From Thuidium tamariscinum (taxonomy: Eukaryota > Streptophyta > Bryopsida > Hypnales > Thuidiaceae), in NCBI GenBank assembly GCA_947034885.2, contig OX344749.2:53845682-53909681 (forward strand): DNA of 64,000 bases. The letters run 5' to 3'. The notes below the pieces were generated by a model that was not told the origin of the DNA, searched no databases, and saw only the letters and a program-made list of their open reading frames with translations. Of this stretch, positions 47,305-59,366 are shown one piece after another. The position numbers and the translations under genes are program-made. Numbering within the stretch: position 1 is the first letter of the stretch; the number at the start of each line of letters is the position of its first letter.

Positions 47305-50300
47305 TCAATGTTGCAGAAGATCCTCTGTGCCAACACCTGGTATGGGAAACTGGGTGGCAAACGCTTCAACCCGATTTCGCAGGTCCAAAATAGCACCATG
47401 TTGTTGGCAGCTCTCAGATTCCACATACTCCAGGAAATCCTTGACCTTTGTACCTGGGCATGTCTGCTTTGCCATAATAGCAATTTGAATACCCTCATGG
47501 ATGAAGTCGGCCACTTTCACGAACTCACCTTCACGAAGTCCACGTGTGGTAAGCGCTGGTGACCCTATCCGAATTCCACCAGGGTTGATTGCACTCTTAT
47601 CTCCTGTAAACGTGAAGGGCCCACGTTACTACCCATAATGCAAAATTGCAATGCAAAAACTTCGTACAACTCACAATTATTACTAAAGTTTTTCACAAGA
47701 CTCTACGTCTAGGTGGCACTGGGTATCTAGGCGCAGTACTATGGCGATCAACTTCGTCATCACAACTGTCAAATCAGCTACAAACTTACCAGGGACAGAG
47801 TTCTTATTAAGCGTGATGGATGCCAAATCCAACAATTTCTCTGACCGGGAACCATCCGTACCCTGCCATTAACAGCGAGAGCTGAGCATCAGATACTACC
47901 CTGCAGTAATAGAGGGTCATCTTCTATTCTAACTGAGCTTGACATGGCCATCAAAGTGGTCATCCTGCACAACAGAATCAACTCAGTTCTTCACAGGAAA
48001 CGCCTATATAGATGCAAAGGGAACCCTTCACATCTCAAACTGGAACACCCCCCCCAGTATAGAAGTCGAAGTGCGATCGTGAGGAAGCAGACCCAGTGTC
48101 AGCAATGACGTCTGCTCAAGAAATAATAGACCCGCACACATGCAAGCACTTCAAACATGCGCATCAAAGGAGCCCAACACATCATTTTTCTATTTACAGA
48201 CATACCATGGGTCGGAGGTCGACAAGAATGAGATGGTTATCAGTTCCTCCGGATACAAGCTTATATCCCAACTCAATCAATCTACCTGCCAATGCCCGAC
48301 AGTTCTTGACAACCTGAACAAGAAAGGGAAAGAATGTAAGTGACAGCCCATGACATAAAACCACTAAACATCATGCAAACGTAGCAAGACTATGGACACA
48401 AGAGAGTCCAACAATTAAAAAGTTCAGAAGACATTAATTCAGTAGACTCTTACTTGTTGTTGGTAAGCCTTAAACTCTGGGGTGACTGCTTGCTTAAGGC
48501 ACACTGCAAGTCCTCCAATAGTATGATTATGAGGGCCTCCCTGCAAATAACGTTGAAGACAAAAATCAAACAATACAGTGCCGGAGTGATAATAGAGTAG
48601 CTATTTGCAAGATGCGAGCCACTTGAACCCAAGAATACTAATCCAATGAACAGAATATAGAATACGGATTTGTAAATCATCAGTAACTAGAAGTCTATGT
48701 CTTCCACTTAGTTTAGGCAACTGACGAAATTTAAAGGTAGGTAAATGTAGGGCAGAGCTGAAATTAACTTGAGTCGATTTTTGTCATCTCACTAACAAAG
48801 GTGTCATCGAGTTTGATTTACGCACCTGAAGACCTGGGAAAACAGCATTGTTAATTGCTGTTTCCAAATCGACTCCCAAGATCTCTCCCTTTTTGAAGAA
48901 GATCATTCCCCCTCTTGGACCCCTCAAAGACTGTCGGTTAAACAAAGCACACCATCCGTCAACGAGATTATGCCGTGATCAAAACAGAATTCACTATCAG
49001 TTTCAAGAAAATCTAGGCAGATAATGCAGAACTCCGGAAATCACAGAAGGCAAAAACAAAGAACCACCTTACAGGCGCTATTGTTTACAACAGAAGAAAT
49101 CAAGATTGAATGAAACTGTGCAACATGACAAGCTTACTTTGTGGGTAGTGGTGGTGACGACATCACAACAATCGAATGGATTACTTAGAACACCTGCTGA
49201 AACAAGACCACTAATATGTGCCATATCCATCATCAAAAAAGCTCCCACGCTATCTGCAATCTAAAAATACAAACGACCAATCAACCAACCATGAATACAT
49301 TCATTGCAAAAACATCAGTACCAGCACACTGAGAAGGATAAAACACATAGATGATTCATTGAAAATAGCATCGGTCATTGAAACGCTCTGACATACCAAC
49401 TTTGCAAAAAAGGCTCCTAACTGCAAAAGGGAAGATACAAACTTATACCTTTCGCATCCGTGGGTAGTCAAAGTCACGAGCGTAGGCACTTGCTCCTGCG
49501 ATGATGAGCTTCGGTCGGAACAAGGTAGCCGTCTGTTGCAAGACATCGTAATCCACCAGCCCTGCTTGCCCCCGGGTACAATTACTCAAAAGCATAAATC
49601 TAACGTCAACGGTAACAAACTACTAGCAGCACCAGGCCTCATCCCAAGAGAACAAGATGATATGAAGTCAAAGTCTTCAGCAGAGAAGAGTCACACTTTC
49701 AAAAACAACATTCACAGAAGTGTGAACACAAAATCTCCTCAAATCTCAAGAGAATAGCTTACGCAGATTACCAGTGTCCTCATTAAGACGGTAAGGCATT
49801 GATTCAAAGTAAACTGAAGTCGCAGATACCCGCCGTTTGGGTGTCATAAATCCATGAGTCAGATGCCCTCCATGTGCTAGATCTAAACCCTGCAGGAATC
49901 AGGGCGGCTCTGTCATTCATCGATTTGCACCATACTAAAAGGGACAAGCTCTCAAAAAATAAATGGAAAATACGAAGAGGGACAACCATTCCTCTGATTA
50001 AACAGTGAAGCCATGACCAATAGAAGCACAAGGCAACTAGCGCTAATAAATTCATGTCATGATACTCAACTTAAAAAAGTTAAAAACCTTGGTTTCCACC
50101 ATTATTAAATGGTTAAAAACTCATACACTCATGGTGTCTGCGGCATGTCTAAATCGAAGCCCTGGACATGAGACTCCATCATAAACGATTACGTACATAT
50201 ACAAACAAATACGTCTGTCTCCTACCATGATACGGTCATGCGGCTGGAGAAGGGCAGTGTAGACTGCGAAATTTGCTGGCGAACCAGAGAGAGGCTGAAC

Positions 50301-51767
50301 ATTCACTCCCCATTTAGTAGGATCGACATGGAATGCAGCTAATGCTCGTTGTTGACATAATCTTTCGCTTTGATCGATGTATTCGTTTCCACCATAATAC
50401 CTGAAGTTTGAGGTGTGCGCCCACAATTCAGAAACTTACTTTACTCGTGTATCCAATATTTGTACAACGAAGACAAGAGAACACGAAAAGCGCAGCTGAA
50501 GCAATTCATTCTCAGATACGAAAAGCTTGTTGAAAACTTGAAGGCGTTCACTGTAGACTCCTACAAGAAAGGGAGAGAATCGACTAGAAATTAAGAAATG
50601 TGAAATTCAGTTCGAGCAGAGGGTGATGGTATGAAAGAGCTAGAAAAAGAAACCGAGCATACCTCTTGCCAGGCAAACCCTCTGAGTACTTGTTCGTAAG
50701 ACAAGAACCGACAGCCTCCATAACCGCACGAGATGTAAAGTTTTCTGACGCGATGAGCTCCAGGCCTCGAAACTGTCGTCTCTTCTCACGTTCGATAATG
50801 GCATGCACATCGGGGTCGAGCTCTTGCAAAGAAGGATCGGAAAAGTGAAGTGCAGCTGCTGCCAAAACAATACCGACATATTTTCATTAGATTCCACAGC
50901 GACACTCCTCGATCCCGTTGTACCTTTACACCGACGTCTCATCCCAAATTCTTCATGGACGAAGGTGCCTTCACAAACATCTATCCAATGAGCAATTCCA
51001 CCTGCACCGTCACAATTGCTCTAAGAGTATCGGCAAAATTACCCTCATATGCACGTTCTCTTAAAATCGTAATATCTGCTAATCCACGACAATTTTTCCT
51101 AGCTAACAAGAGACGGAAAGATATCCAAGAGGAACATGACTTCACACTTAAATTCAAAAAATGTCCGCAGAAAACCCTAAATCCTAAAGAAATCGCAAAA
51201 GGAAGCTCAGAGTCGAGGTGCACTCTCTGAGTTCCCTTTTGCGGGTGTTCATCTCAGGAAAGGAAAAAGAAGGAAAGGAACCAAAAAGACGCAAAATGAA
51301 GCTCTCAATTGAGGTGGATCGAAAACAAAGAGGCGCCCCACAATCCTGAAATCAGAGGAAATCTTGGAGTGAGAGTACCCAAATGGTGGAATTTGTGGAT
51401 CGAAAGGGGAAGGAAGAGAAATATGCGCTTCCCATCCATCCATCCACCCCTCGATCGAAAGCCCACCCCACCCCACCCCACCCCAACAAAATGTGTGAGA
51501 GATCAAAACTGAAGAGGAGGGCCAGGAGAGAAGATAGATACATACATACATACCTTCTGGAGCGGAGACTTGAGCCCCGGCATTGGCGCATATGACAAGA
51601 GGGCGGTGAGAGCGCAGAGGAGAGTGAGGTGCAGGGAGAAGCGCCTGCACGCCGGGAGAACGCCAGGAGGGCAGCAATTGGACATGAGAAGGAGGGGAGG
51701 GGGCATGAAGGGAAAGAGGGGAGAGGGGAAAAGTCGGGGCGCGGGAGCAGCGCAACTCCATAGTCAT
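47305..51767 (-). CDS. SHMT: Serine hydroxymethyltransferase, plastid-type, eleven exons
   Basis: Exons by eye, 5' to 3': 51554-51767, 50663-50858, 50226-50400, 49772-49889, 49449-49561, 49138-49260, 48826-48930, 48454-48540, 48206-48313, 47790-47862 and 47305-47603. All are GT-AG on the coding strand and join to 536 residues. Exon 1 encodes a Ser/Pro/Arg-rich leader typical of a plastid transit peptide (about 65 residues). The enzyme body follows: [63 protein letters not shown], and TTTTHK with the pyridoxal phosphate-binding Lys as the last codon of exon 6 (Lys313), then [12 protein letters not shown] and [14 protein letters not shown]. The enzyme interconverts serine and glycine while making 5,10-methylene-tetrahydrofolate. 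The body resembles the Arabidopsis plastid SHM3 type most, from memory. The exon 2 acceptor has a tandem CAGCAG choice that would add or drop one Ala. Confidence 0.95.
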
Positions 51768-52239
51768 GGTGGGCAGGCCTTCGAGCAGGAACTGCAGCGA
51801 GATGAGCGAGAGAGAGAGAGAAAAAGCGCCGAATGAAGAGGGAGCGACCAGGGTAGGTCAGGGGTGGGGGTTTAAGCTTGAGTGAGGGCTTAAGTTATAC
51901 GGAGTAATTAGGGATCCTTATCTCTCAGGCCGGGTTGAACTGATCAACTGACCCCCTCGCTCGGCCCCTCGGGAAAATGCTGAAATTCTTTATGTTCTAC
52001 GCATGAAAAAATTTGCGAATTTTGAATTCATGTTTGGAATCAGAGGCCCCACCATAACTTAAAGCACTCCCGGGAAGTGCGCCATTCATTTCCCGGGAGG
52101 ATTGTAGAGCGTAATGCTCAGCTGGCGATGGGTTCTTCCTGTAACCAGGGATTACGTGTTCTTCATCGAACTTGCACTCTCATCTCGCGATTTCATCCAA
52201 TTGCTTGTGCTTTACGCCGGACAATGACCGCTCGTCGTC
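51768..52239. other. 5' flank of the SHMT gene
   Basis: GC-balanced promoter and leader zone for the minus-strand gene. A GA run at 51808-51821 is a CT tract on the transcribed strand, a common feature of plant leaders. No other element is firm. Confidence 0.5.
51808..51821. repeat. GA/CT run in the SHMT leader
   Basis: About seven GA dinucleotides, 40 bp upstream of the SHMT start codon. Confidence 0.75.
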
Positions 52240-52314
52240 GGGGATTACTGAAATTAAAGTGCCTCCTCGTCGGGCTCCGCCCTCCTTGTTAGCACTTTAA
52301 TTTCAGTAATCCCC
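52240..52314. repeat. 75-bp perfect hairpin, 23-bp arms and 29-bp loop
   Basis: The arm at 52240-52262, beginning GGGGATTACTGAAATT, is exactly complementary to the arm at 52292-52314, ending AATTTCAGTAATCCCC. The 29-bp loop is GC-rich. Pairing stops sharply at both ends. It could be a small-RNA precursor on either strand, a foldback transposon relic or a local inverted duplication. It lies about 470 bp upstream of the SHMT start. Confidence 0.85.
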
Positions 52315-52804
52315 TCCTCCTCAGGCATTGCCCTATACATTCAGCAGCCTTCTTAGCGGCTGCCTTTGCTTCCCGTGAGCACAGAATGAATGGATTTCAT
52401 CTTCCCTTGAGGGTGTCCTTAGCACATAGAGTAGCGGGCAGTAGGAAAGTAGGAACTCAGATGTCAGTTGGGGAGTGTAACTTAGTTTAGATAGGGCCAC
52501 TTGTTATTTATTTAGAAACAATTGAAACCGGATTTCATTGCTAGGTCCAGTCAATTATACTAGAAATACATGGCCTGCTGAGACAACACTGACAAACGGA
52601 AAGGATAGGAGGGCTACTTCAAATGAAGTTGCTTAGAGTGAGACGAACCAAGCAATCGGCTGCCAAATAGGATCATTCCATTAAGATAGTTGAGGTCAAG
52701 TTTTTGATTTATATTGATTTGCACAAGTAATTGAACTGAAAGAAACTAATTGAATGGGACTGACAGACAATGGCAATATGGGGGTAACATAAGGTAGGAG
52801 GTCC
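52315..52804. other. Gene-free stretch
   Basis: Composition falls back to AT-rich by about 52500. Nothing is seen. Confidence 0.5.
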
Positions 52805-53450
52805 TTAAACCTTAAAAGTCCAAGGCATTTTTTGAGGTTCTAGGAATTTGCTATGAAGTGAAGGAAAAGACAACTTTACGATGAGCTTCTTAAATTGAAA
52901 AAAAAATCTAATTGTAGAAATTCAAACTCAACATATTAGGCATCACTTAGGAAAAGAAAACACAAGAATATCACTTATGGATGGAAAGATTATAATGTTT
53001 TAGTAAGAATTGCAAAAGTGATGTGAAGTCTTTCAATCCTTTTTTCATAAGTCACATCTAAAAAGTTGCTAACCAAAAAAATATGAGGTGAATGAGCCTC
53101 ACATCCATAACCTTGATCAATTTATGGTTTCTCAAAACCTATTCTATAGTTTTTAAGAATGAATTCCTAATGTGATTTATCCTCTAAGATCTAGTGTATT
53201 TGAGGCTCATTTCCAAAAACCCTCAACACTAAAAAAATTCAACATTTGTAGTGGGTACCCTTGCACAAAATCTCCAATACAAAAATCATGGTAAATGATT
53301 TTCACGTTTTGTTTTTTGATGCTCAAAGTAGACTACGCAAAGAATTCTCCAAAAATACAAACTATTGAAAATTGCAACTTCATTAGGTTTTATTTCACTT
53401 CAAAGTTTCGCAAACACTATATTTTGGTGCATCGGACATTCAGGGATTAA
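52805..53450 (+). mobile_element. MITE family B, copy 2 (more decayed)
   Basis: 646 bp, collinear with 26842-27492 over the whole length. The ends TTAAACCTTAAAAGTC and CATTCAGGGATTAA have drifted from the family ends but keep TTAA on both sides. Shared interior blocks include 'cacttatgga', 'gaaagattataatgttt', 'aaaagttgc', 'aagatctagtgtatt' and 'gtagact'. Non-coding. Confidence 0.78.
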
Positions 53451-54400
53451 ATGTAGCACAAATTAAAATGGAGCACCTCCTAAAACATACAGATTCTACA
53501 CATGTTGTTTTTTAATAGCCTTCAACAATGTACAAATTGTGTATATTTTAGGACGTGTTCCAATTGAAAGCCCAGTGGCACTTCAACTTCAAAATTTTAT
53601 ATGTAATTCCATAGAGCTCAAAAAAATATGAAATCAGTTGGTTTAAATGTCAATTCTACTTGTCTTAGAAGAAAAATTTATTGAAAAATACTTTTGTAAG
53701 TTCTGTCTCCTCCAAAATTTAGTTTCAGCCCTTAGATGGTCCATTATAGGACCTTTAACCTTAAAAGAAGAATTGATTGATGGGTGTTGGTACAATCCCA
53801 TCACTTCAAGGATAAAAATCCATACTAAAATTGATAAGAGAAAAGAAAAGGATGAAAATGAAACTTTTTTTCAAAAAAAATATGGAGTATATCCTAGGAA
53901 GAGATATAGGAAATGATGTTTTTTTTCTTATGCCTTTAGTCCTCATACATTTCTTTTCACCAGTTTGTCAATTTCACAATTGACAAGACAATTATAGCCT
54001 TCTAATCACTTTCGCCAGTGTAACATCCTCATGGTCAAATACAATTATTTTACAATCTAATAGTGATGTCATTTATTTTTCTTTCGTCATGTGATGTAGG
54101 ACATGTGTATTTTCTTATCATGTACTTTTAATTTCGTAAAAATGGTGGCACTTATGAAAATGTTGGCTTCTTCTTCAATTTAGAGGTAATTTAAAGAAGC
54201 TAAAAAAAGAGGTTGAACATGTTGCATGAGTTGCATTGCTTGTTTCCTTTGCCTTTAGATCCTTCATAGTCATAGTGTCCGTTGTCTTAAAAAAAGCTCC
54301 AAGAAGGGGTTGGAGGTGAACTTGTCCTCCTTGCTCAACCCATCCAAATTATTTAGGGGGTGCAAGATTAAAAAATGCCCCCTAATTTGTGCTGAATTGA
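53451..54400. other. AT-rich stretch with a small foldback and a repeat shared with 31.6 kb
   Basis: A small foldback at 53471-53562 pairs ggagcacctcctaaaacata with tatattttaggacgtgttcc. It is followed to about 53790 by text similar to 31600-31880. The 89-codon frame at 53647-53916 lies partly in this repeat and has no motif. No gene is seen. Confidence 0.5.
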
Positions 54401-54989
54401 TTAACCTTGGAGTGTTCTAATGTTCACTTTTGGGACATGTACACATTGAAATCAAATTTTTTTTCTCATTACAGTTAGGATGAAAGCCATCCTCATTTCT
54501 AAAGATTCTTTAGAAAGTTGTGGTCCCATCCAAAGGTTGGATTTGGGTATTCCTACAACATCTATTCTTCTAAAATTAAAAATGTGGAAGTTTGTGAATT
54601 GGTTGACTTGGATTGATTGTAGTTCAAACTTAGAATTGCATAAATGAGGTCACAAAATTGAAGAACGTGAAAATTCCTAGAAAGTAGCATGTCAAGAGAA
54701 CTTCATTTCAAATCCTTTCCAACAAATTCACTCCAAAAATGATAATGTCTTACTTGGAATTGAATTTTGGATGAACTTCTCATTTTACTTTTTCTATTTA
54801 CAAAAAAGATATTGGTGATAACATTGACAAATCTAAACATATGCATAGTACTGAGAACTGAAATTGTACTAACTACTTTTATTTACTGTATCACTTTTAT
54901 TTGCATGTCAATTCCAAAACATGTTTCCAAATAGTTGTTCATGATGATTTTTCTAAAATCAGACATGAGTCCACACTCCTAGGACTTAA
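54401..54989 (+). mobile_element. MITE family D, copy 2
   Basis: It starts TTAACCTTGGAGTGTTCTAA and ends CTCCTAGGACTTAA, with TTAA on both sides; length is 589 bp. It is collinear with 6032-6887, which is longer by insertions. Non-coding. Confidence 0.7.
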
Positions 54990-55633
54990 CTTGTTGATTC
55001 ATGGCCTCAATTTGGCTACAAACTAAATGTGAAATCAGAATTTGCAAACTTATTCAGGTTTATGTGGAGGAAAAAAAATCAAAGTTTTCTTAGGTGGTCC
55101 AATGACTGACAAACAAAACACCCAACAACTAAGTCCATACTAAAAACTTCAATTACTAAAGGTCCTTGCAGACCTGGCCTTAGGGCCAATGTGGGTTTGA
55201 CCATTAAGTCCGGAGTTCCGTAGTTGGTTTAATTTAAAAAATGGGCACCCACAGCAAGGCTGAGCATCGAGTATAGCATTGAAGTATGTGGCCTCTGTAT
55301 AGTAAGCTGTGTTCGCACTTGTGCTGAAGCTACAGTCATGGAAGACAAATAGTCAAAGTAGGGAAGCTAAAAATATTGCACCTTCCGCACTTGCATGAAA
55401 CGGATTACCGTGGAGGGTCCCAATTTATAGTTTTCTAAATGTTTTCGGAGGCTTCAAGTCTATGTTTGTCAGACTGTACTACCGGAGAGGGCTGCTCAGA
55501 GCCATTTCTTCGACAATGCTGAACTCATAGCACACACTCGACATAACAATTGCACAGAACTTCGAGAGTCACGAAATTTGAAGCGATTTGTCCTGCTGCT
55601 AGTGAGAGCTGAGGGGAATCCTGCTCTAATGTT

Positions 55634-55873
55634 TTACAAAGCGCGTGTCATTTCAAAGTGCCGTTGATGCTGTGGAAGTCTCAATCGATTGCAAACCCTG
55701 TAGTTCAATATTGTGAGTTTGTGTGGTGCTTTTTGATTACTGCGTGCAGCCATGACGACATAGCCAAGTAATTTTCTGATCACCAACCCTTTGTGTGAGA
55801 ATTTGTCGGCATCCTCATGCTTTGCTGTTAGTGTTTGCCAATACCAGTTCAGTACGTCAGAGTAGGGTTTCAT
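55634..55873 (-). CDS. Small unassigned open frame inside the Harbinger element
   Basis: 79 codons from an ATG at 55873. No domain is recognised and no splice partner is evident. It sits between the left terminus and the transposase remnant, where many Harbinger elements have only non-coding sequence. I give it little weight as a real gene. Confidence 0.2.
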   Translation of the reverse strand: MKPYSDVLNWYWQTLTAKHEDADKFSHKGLVIRKLLGYVVMAARSNQKAPHKLTILNYRVCNRLRLPQHQRHFEMTRAL

Positions 55874-56661
55874 AGTAGGGGTTCACTTTACGCAATGCCA
55901 CCATCCATCGTCATTGCACGGGATTGACAAAACTTTGTTTCCGGTGGCACAGGTTGACGATCACGCTCTATAGTATAACTTTTGTATTTTCTCTTCTTGC
56001 GCTGTGAACAAGAGACGTCTAACTAGCTGTGCGTCGAAAACGAGAGACCTTTCCAGCAACGTTGAAACGGACTGTCTTGTGAAGAGAGGTACAGTTGTAA
56101 CATTGTATCTTCAACAATCCTAAATAGGTCATTCTTAATTTTCTCTTCTAAAAAACATTTTTTGTACCTCTGAAAGTAAAGATGGCTGCACAAATTTAGG
56201 ACTCTTCAAACCAGATAGCTTCAATTTCCATGCTTGTACCTCTACATTGTATAGTGAAGAAACCTACAAATTCTATCCTATACTTACTATTTTATTATCC
56301 ACTTTTCTGTTCTTGCACCACAGAAAACTGGTACTATGGACTTCATCGGACATCCCACCAAGTTACTCGCACTCATGACAACTTTCTTACTGCTGCTCTT
56401 CAATAATAACTCGACTCTCCTCATGCTACCGCAAGGGCATCAGGAAGAAAACAATGACATGGAGTTAGACCGCCTTCGTAATACAACACTGGACTCTTCG
56501 ATCTCATCACAGCAGCTGCTCTACATTCGTTTCAATTGTTCACTTCCGTGCATTTACTTGATGATGACCTAGGCTACTAGGTGAAGCCCTGTAGCACCAC
56601 CTGGTTTTCTAAATTCTTGTTGGAGTAGTACGCTGAGGAGCGATGGATTGAGCTTTTCAAA

Positions 56662-57689
56662 ATGACTAGAGCGTCTGTTTTCACGCTTGCGGAGTTACTC
56701 ACTCCTTCCATCAAGAAGAAAGACACAACATATAGACGTGCAATTCCAGTCCTCATTCGTACAACGTGCACCCTTTTCAAACTAAGCCATGGCGTAAGCT
56801 TACTTGTGTGTAGTGAAATGTTCGCTGTAGGACGGAGTTTGGTTTCCATGATGCTCCGTAGTCTGTAATGTTGTCCATGCTATAAACGACACATTGCGAG
56901 GAGAGATCAAGTGTCCTCGAGGACAAGATTTGATGCGCACTGAATAAGATTTTCGCCATCTTTCTCGACTGCCTGGTGTTGTGGGTGCCATAGATGGCAC
57001 GCATATAGCCATCTCGAAACCTCGTTTTGCCCCCGCTGATTACTATTATTTCAAGAGCAGAGGCTACACCATCAATTGTTAAGCGGTTGTTGGAAGTGAC
57101 ATGAAATTCTTGGATCTCTTCATCGGTATGCTTGGCAGTATGAATGACTCACAGGTTTTGCAAAGATCCAGTCTTTACCAAAAAGCTACTAAAGGAACAT
57201 TGTGAGATCGATGCAAACACAGCTTTCGAAGGCTTCACTCCCTACTTCTTAGGCGATTCTGGCTATCCCTTATTGCCATGGTTGATGGTGCCACACAACG
57301 AAGGTGGAAGATTGGGCTTGGTTGACTTGTGGTTCAATCACAAATTGCGCAGAGGAAGAGGCATTGTGGGAAACTCATTTGCAATGCTAAAGCAAACATT
57401 TCGTGAACTCTTGAACTAGACAAAGTTAGATGTCACTTTCGTTCGTAACGTCATTGTGACTTGTGCTATATTACACAATCTTTTGCAAGCCCAATCAGCA
57501 ATAGATGTGCAATGTCTACTTGAAATATTACGAATAGAAAATGAGCAAGGGCAACCGGCTCTAGCTGTGGGACAGGATTGGGCGCAGCCGATTGTACAAG
57601 TCGATGACAGCCCAGTTGCACAAGGTTTGGCCAAAAGAAGAGATCTTGGAGTATATTTGGCTCTTAATCGACGAGGTGCCAATCCATGA
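56662..57689 (+). pseudogene. PIF/Harbinger transposase (DDE_Tnp_4 type), broken
   Basis: Family blocks follow in order but in different frames: SIKKKDTTYRRAIPV and LSHGVSLLVCSEMFAVGRS (frame of 56662), then INDTLRGEIKCPRGQDL and PGVVGAIDGTHIAIS (frame of 56969), then YFLGDSGYPLLPWLMVPH and VTCAILHNLLQAQ (frame of 57144). AIDGTH carries the first catalytic Asp and GDSGYP the second. There are at least two frame changes (near 56868 and between about 57160 and 57200) and three in-frame stops (after LMRTE, after YTIN-C, and after FRELLN). The reading is therefore of a dead transposase. The 5' part upstream of 56662 may include the frame at 56336-56572, which has no clear motif. Confidence 0.88.
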
Positions 57690-58106
57690 AAGGAGGTACT
57701 TATTTGCATTAGAAGACAGGAACTTATATTAGTTACAATTTTCGTTTTTATTTTTTTGAAAGGAATCATTCACAAGGTAGTACATGTCCGATAGAAATAT
57801 GTAAGCTCATGTACTTATAGCCTCTTCTTTTTGTAATCACTTACTATAACTGCACTACTGTCATCGTAGGTAAAAATGTGAAGACAGATGCTATGATGAA
57901 CTTCAAGAACTAGCTATGTACAGAGTTCGTACTTCCAAAAACTTGAGCACTGCCGATGTAAGGCAATCTAGCTCCTATGTTCTACTTATACGGATATAAG
58001 ATGTGATATGGCGGGGCACGTTCGATTGTAATTAACAGATTTCGATGTTACTACTATGCATCGTCATGGAGTTTCAGCCTTCAACAATGCTACGTAATCT
58101 TCTTTG

Positions 58107-59366
58107 TCAATCAGTATCATTAGGGTCTGTCAATGATTCTGGGTCACATGGAAAAGTGTTTCGTCCATGGAAGCCGTCATGCACAAGCACACGACTGGCG
58201 GTGACATATTCGCGCTCTATGTGTGCAGCACTATGATGTAGCATTCTTGAGCGGAGAACATCACAAATGCTAGCCAAGCATTGTACAACTTCACCTTGTT
58301 TCATAATCGATAATTTTGCATTTTCATCGGCTAATCTAGCGTTGAGGCTAAGCTTTGCATCGCGATCAACTTGATAATCCAGTTGCTTTGAAAATAGGCT
58401 CTGTTGTACTTCAATTTTGTTCTTCTCAATGTCTCGTGTTGCATTAGACATACCTCTGATCTGTTCTGCAATAGCTTGTCCTGTTGACTTTGTGGCATCG
58501 GCCATAACAATGTGAGCTGATAGTGACTTTCGTCGGACTGCGGTGTTCCCTACTTGTTGATGGCTGGTTATGGGTGTGTTCTCTCTAGAACTGATAGCGT
58601 GAACTTCAACTCCAGCAAGTACTGTGCTTCGTGGTCGACGACGGACACCGGAAGTGGTCATGCCTTGGTTTGATGCCACTGGTACCCGTTGGCTTGGCAA
58701 GTCGGCCGGTGATGTGTTCTCCGCAGCTTCTTCTTCAGTGAAGGCAACTTCGAACTCGTCGTCAGTAGGTGGATCAATTGCATCCATGTCGTTTTTGTCA
58801 ACAGGTGCAGGTGTAGTAAGTTGATAGTTTCCATTGTCATTTGAGAGCAAGTCACGGGTATGTGGAGGTGTCATGCTCGGTCTTTGGCCATGCCACTCTG
58901 CAATAGTAAAATAAAAATCACGGGAAAAGCATCGAGTTAGAGTGAGAGTCCTCCGTTTTGCTGGATTCATTGACCAATAGTCCTCACTGTTGGTACCAGT
59001 GCGGGTAAAGTAATCGCCAATACGTTTGTACTCAATAAAGATCTGCGCCCACTTGCTCTTACAAGCGGTTCCATCCCACACGATAGGGGAGAAGCCAGCT
59101 TGTCTTACCGTCATTCTGATGCGCGCCCACTTCATCGAGTCGCTGTGCATGAGCTGCCAACCGTCCGCTAATCGGAGTTCTTCGAAGTGCAATTGCCGCT
59201 TCGCTTGGATGAGCGCTTGCACTTCATCTGGTTGCCAAATTGGCTGTCTTTCTCTTTGTGACTGAGTGCTTCGCGTGTGGTCGCTTTGGATTTCAGCAAC
59301 GCTACCAGATGGTGTGGACGGCACAGTGCTGCTCACGACATGTCCATTGTTTGGACGAGTTTCCAA
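58107..59366 (-). CDS. Myb/SANT-like (trihelix) protein of the Harbinger element
   Basis: An uninterrupted minus-strand frame of about 419 codons. The N-terminal part (about residues 38-125) reads as a plant Myb/SANT-like trihelix domain: WQPDEVQALIQAKR, then KWARIRMTVRQAGF and ACKSKWAQIFIEYKRIGDYF. A long acidic, Ser/Thr-rich linker follows, then a helical C-terminus rich in charged residues. Harbinger elements carry such a protein as the DNA-binding partner that helps the transposase enter the nucleus and bind the ends. The frame has no ATG before codon 73; a plausible acceptor (TGAGCAG|GACTG) lies 7-14 bp before the frame opens, so an upstream exon in 59390-59800 is likely. It stays open while the transposase is broken. 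Confidence 0.8.
   Translation of the reverse strand: METRPNNGHVVSSTVPSTPSGSVAEIQSDHTRSTQSQRERQPIWQPDEVQALIQAKRQLHFEELRLADGWQLMHSDSMKWARIRMTVRQAGFSPIVWDGTACKSKWAQIFIEYKRIGDYFTRTGTNSEDYWSMNPAKRRTLTLTRCFSRDFYFTIAEWHGQRPSMTPPHTRDLLSNDNGNYQLTTPAPVDKNDMDAIDPPTDDEFEVAFTEEEAAENTSPADLPSQRVPVASNQGMTTSGVRRRPRSTVLAGVEVHAISSRENTPITSHQQVGNTAVRRKSLSAHIVMADATKSTGQAIAEQIRGMSNATRDIEKNKIEVQQSLFSKQLDYQVDRDAKLSLNARLADENAKLSIMKQGEVVQCLASICDVLRSRMLHHSAAHIEREYVTASRVLVHDGFHGRNTFPCDPESLTDPNDTD

Noticed and set aside
57416..57769. 117-codon minus-strand frame over the transposase 3' end
   Set aside because: Antisense to clear transposase blocks; no domain.
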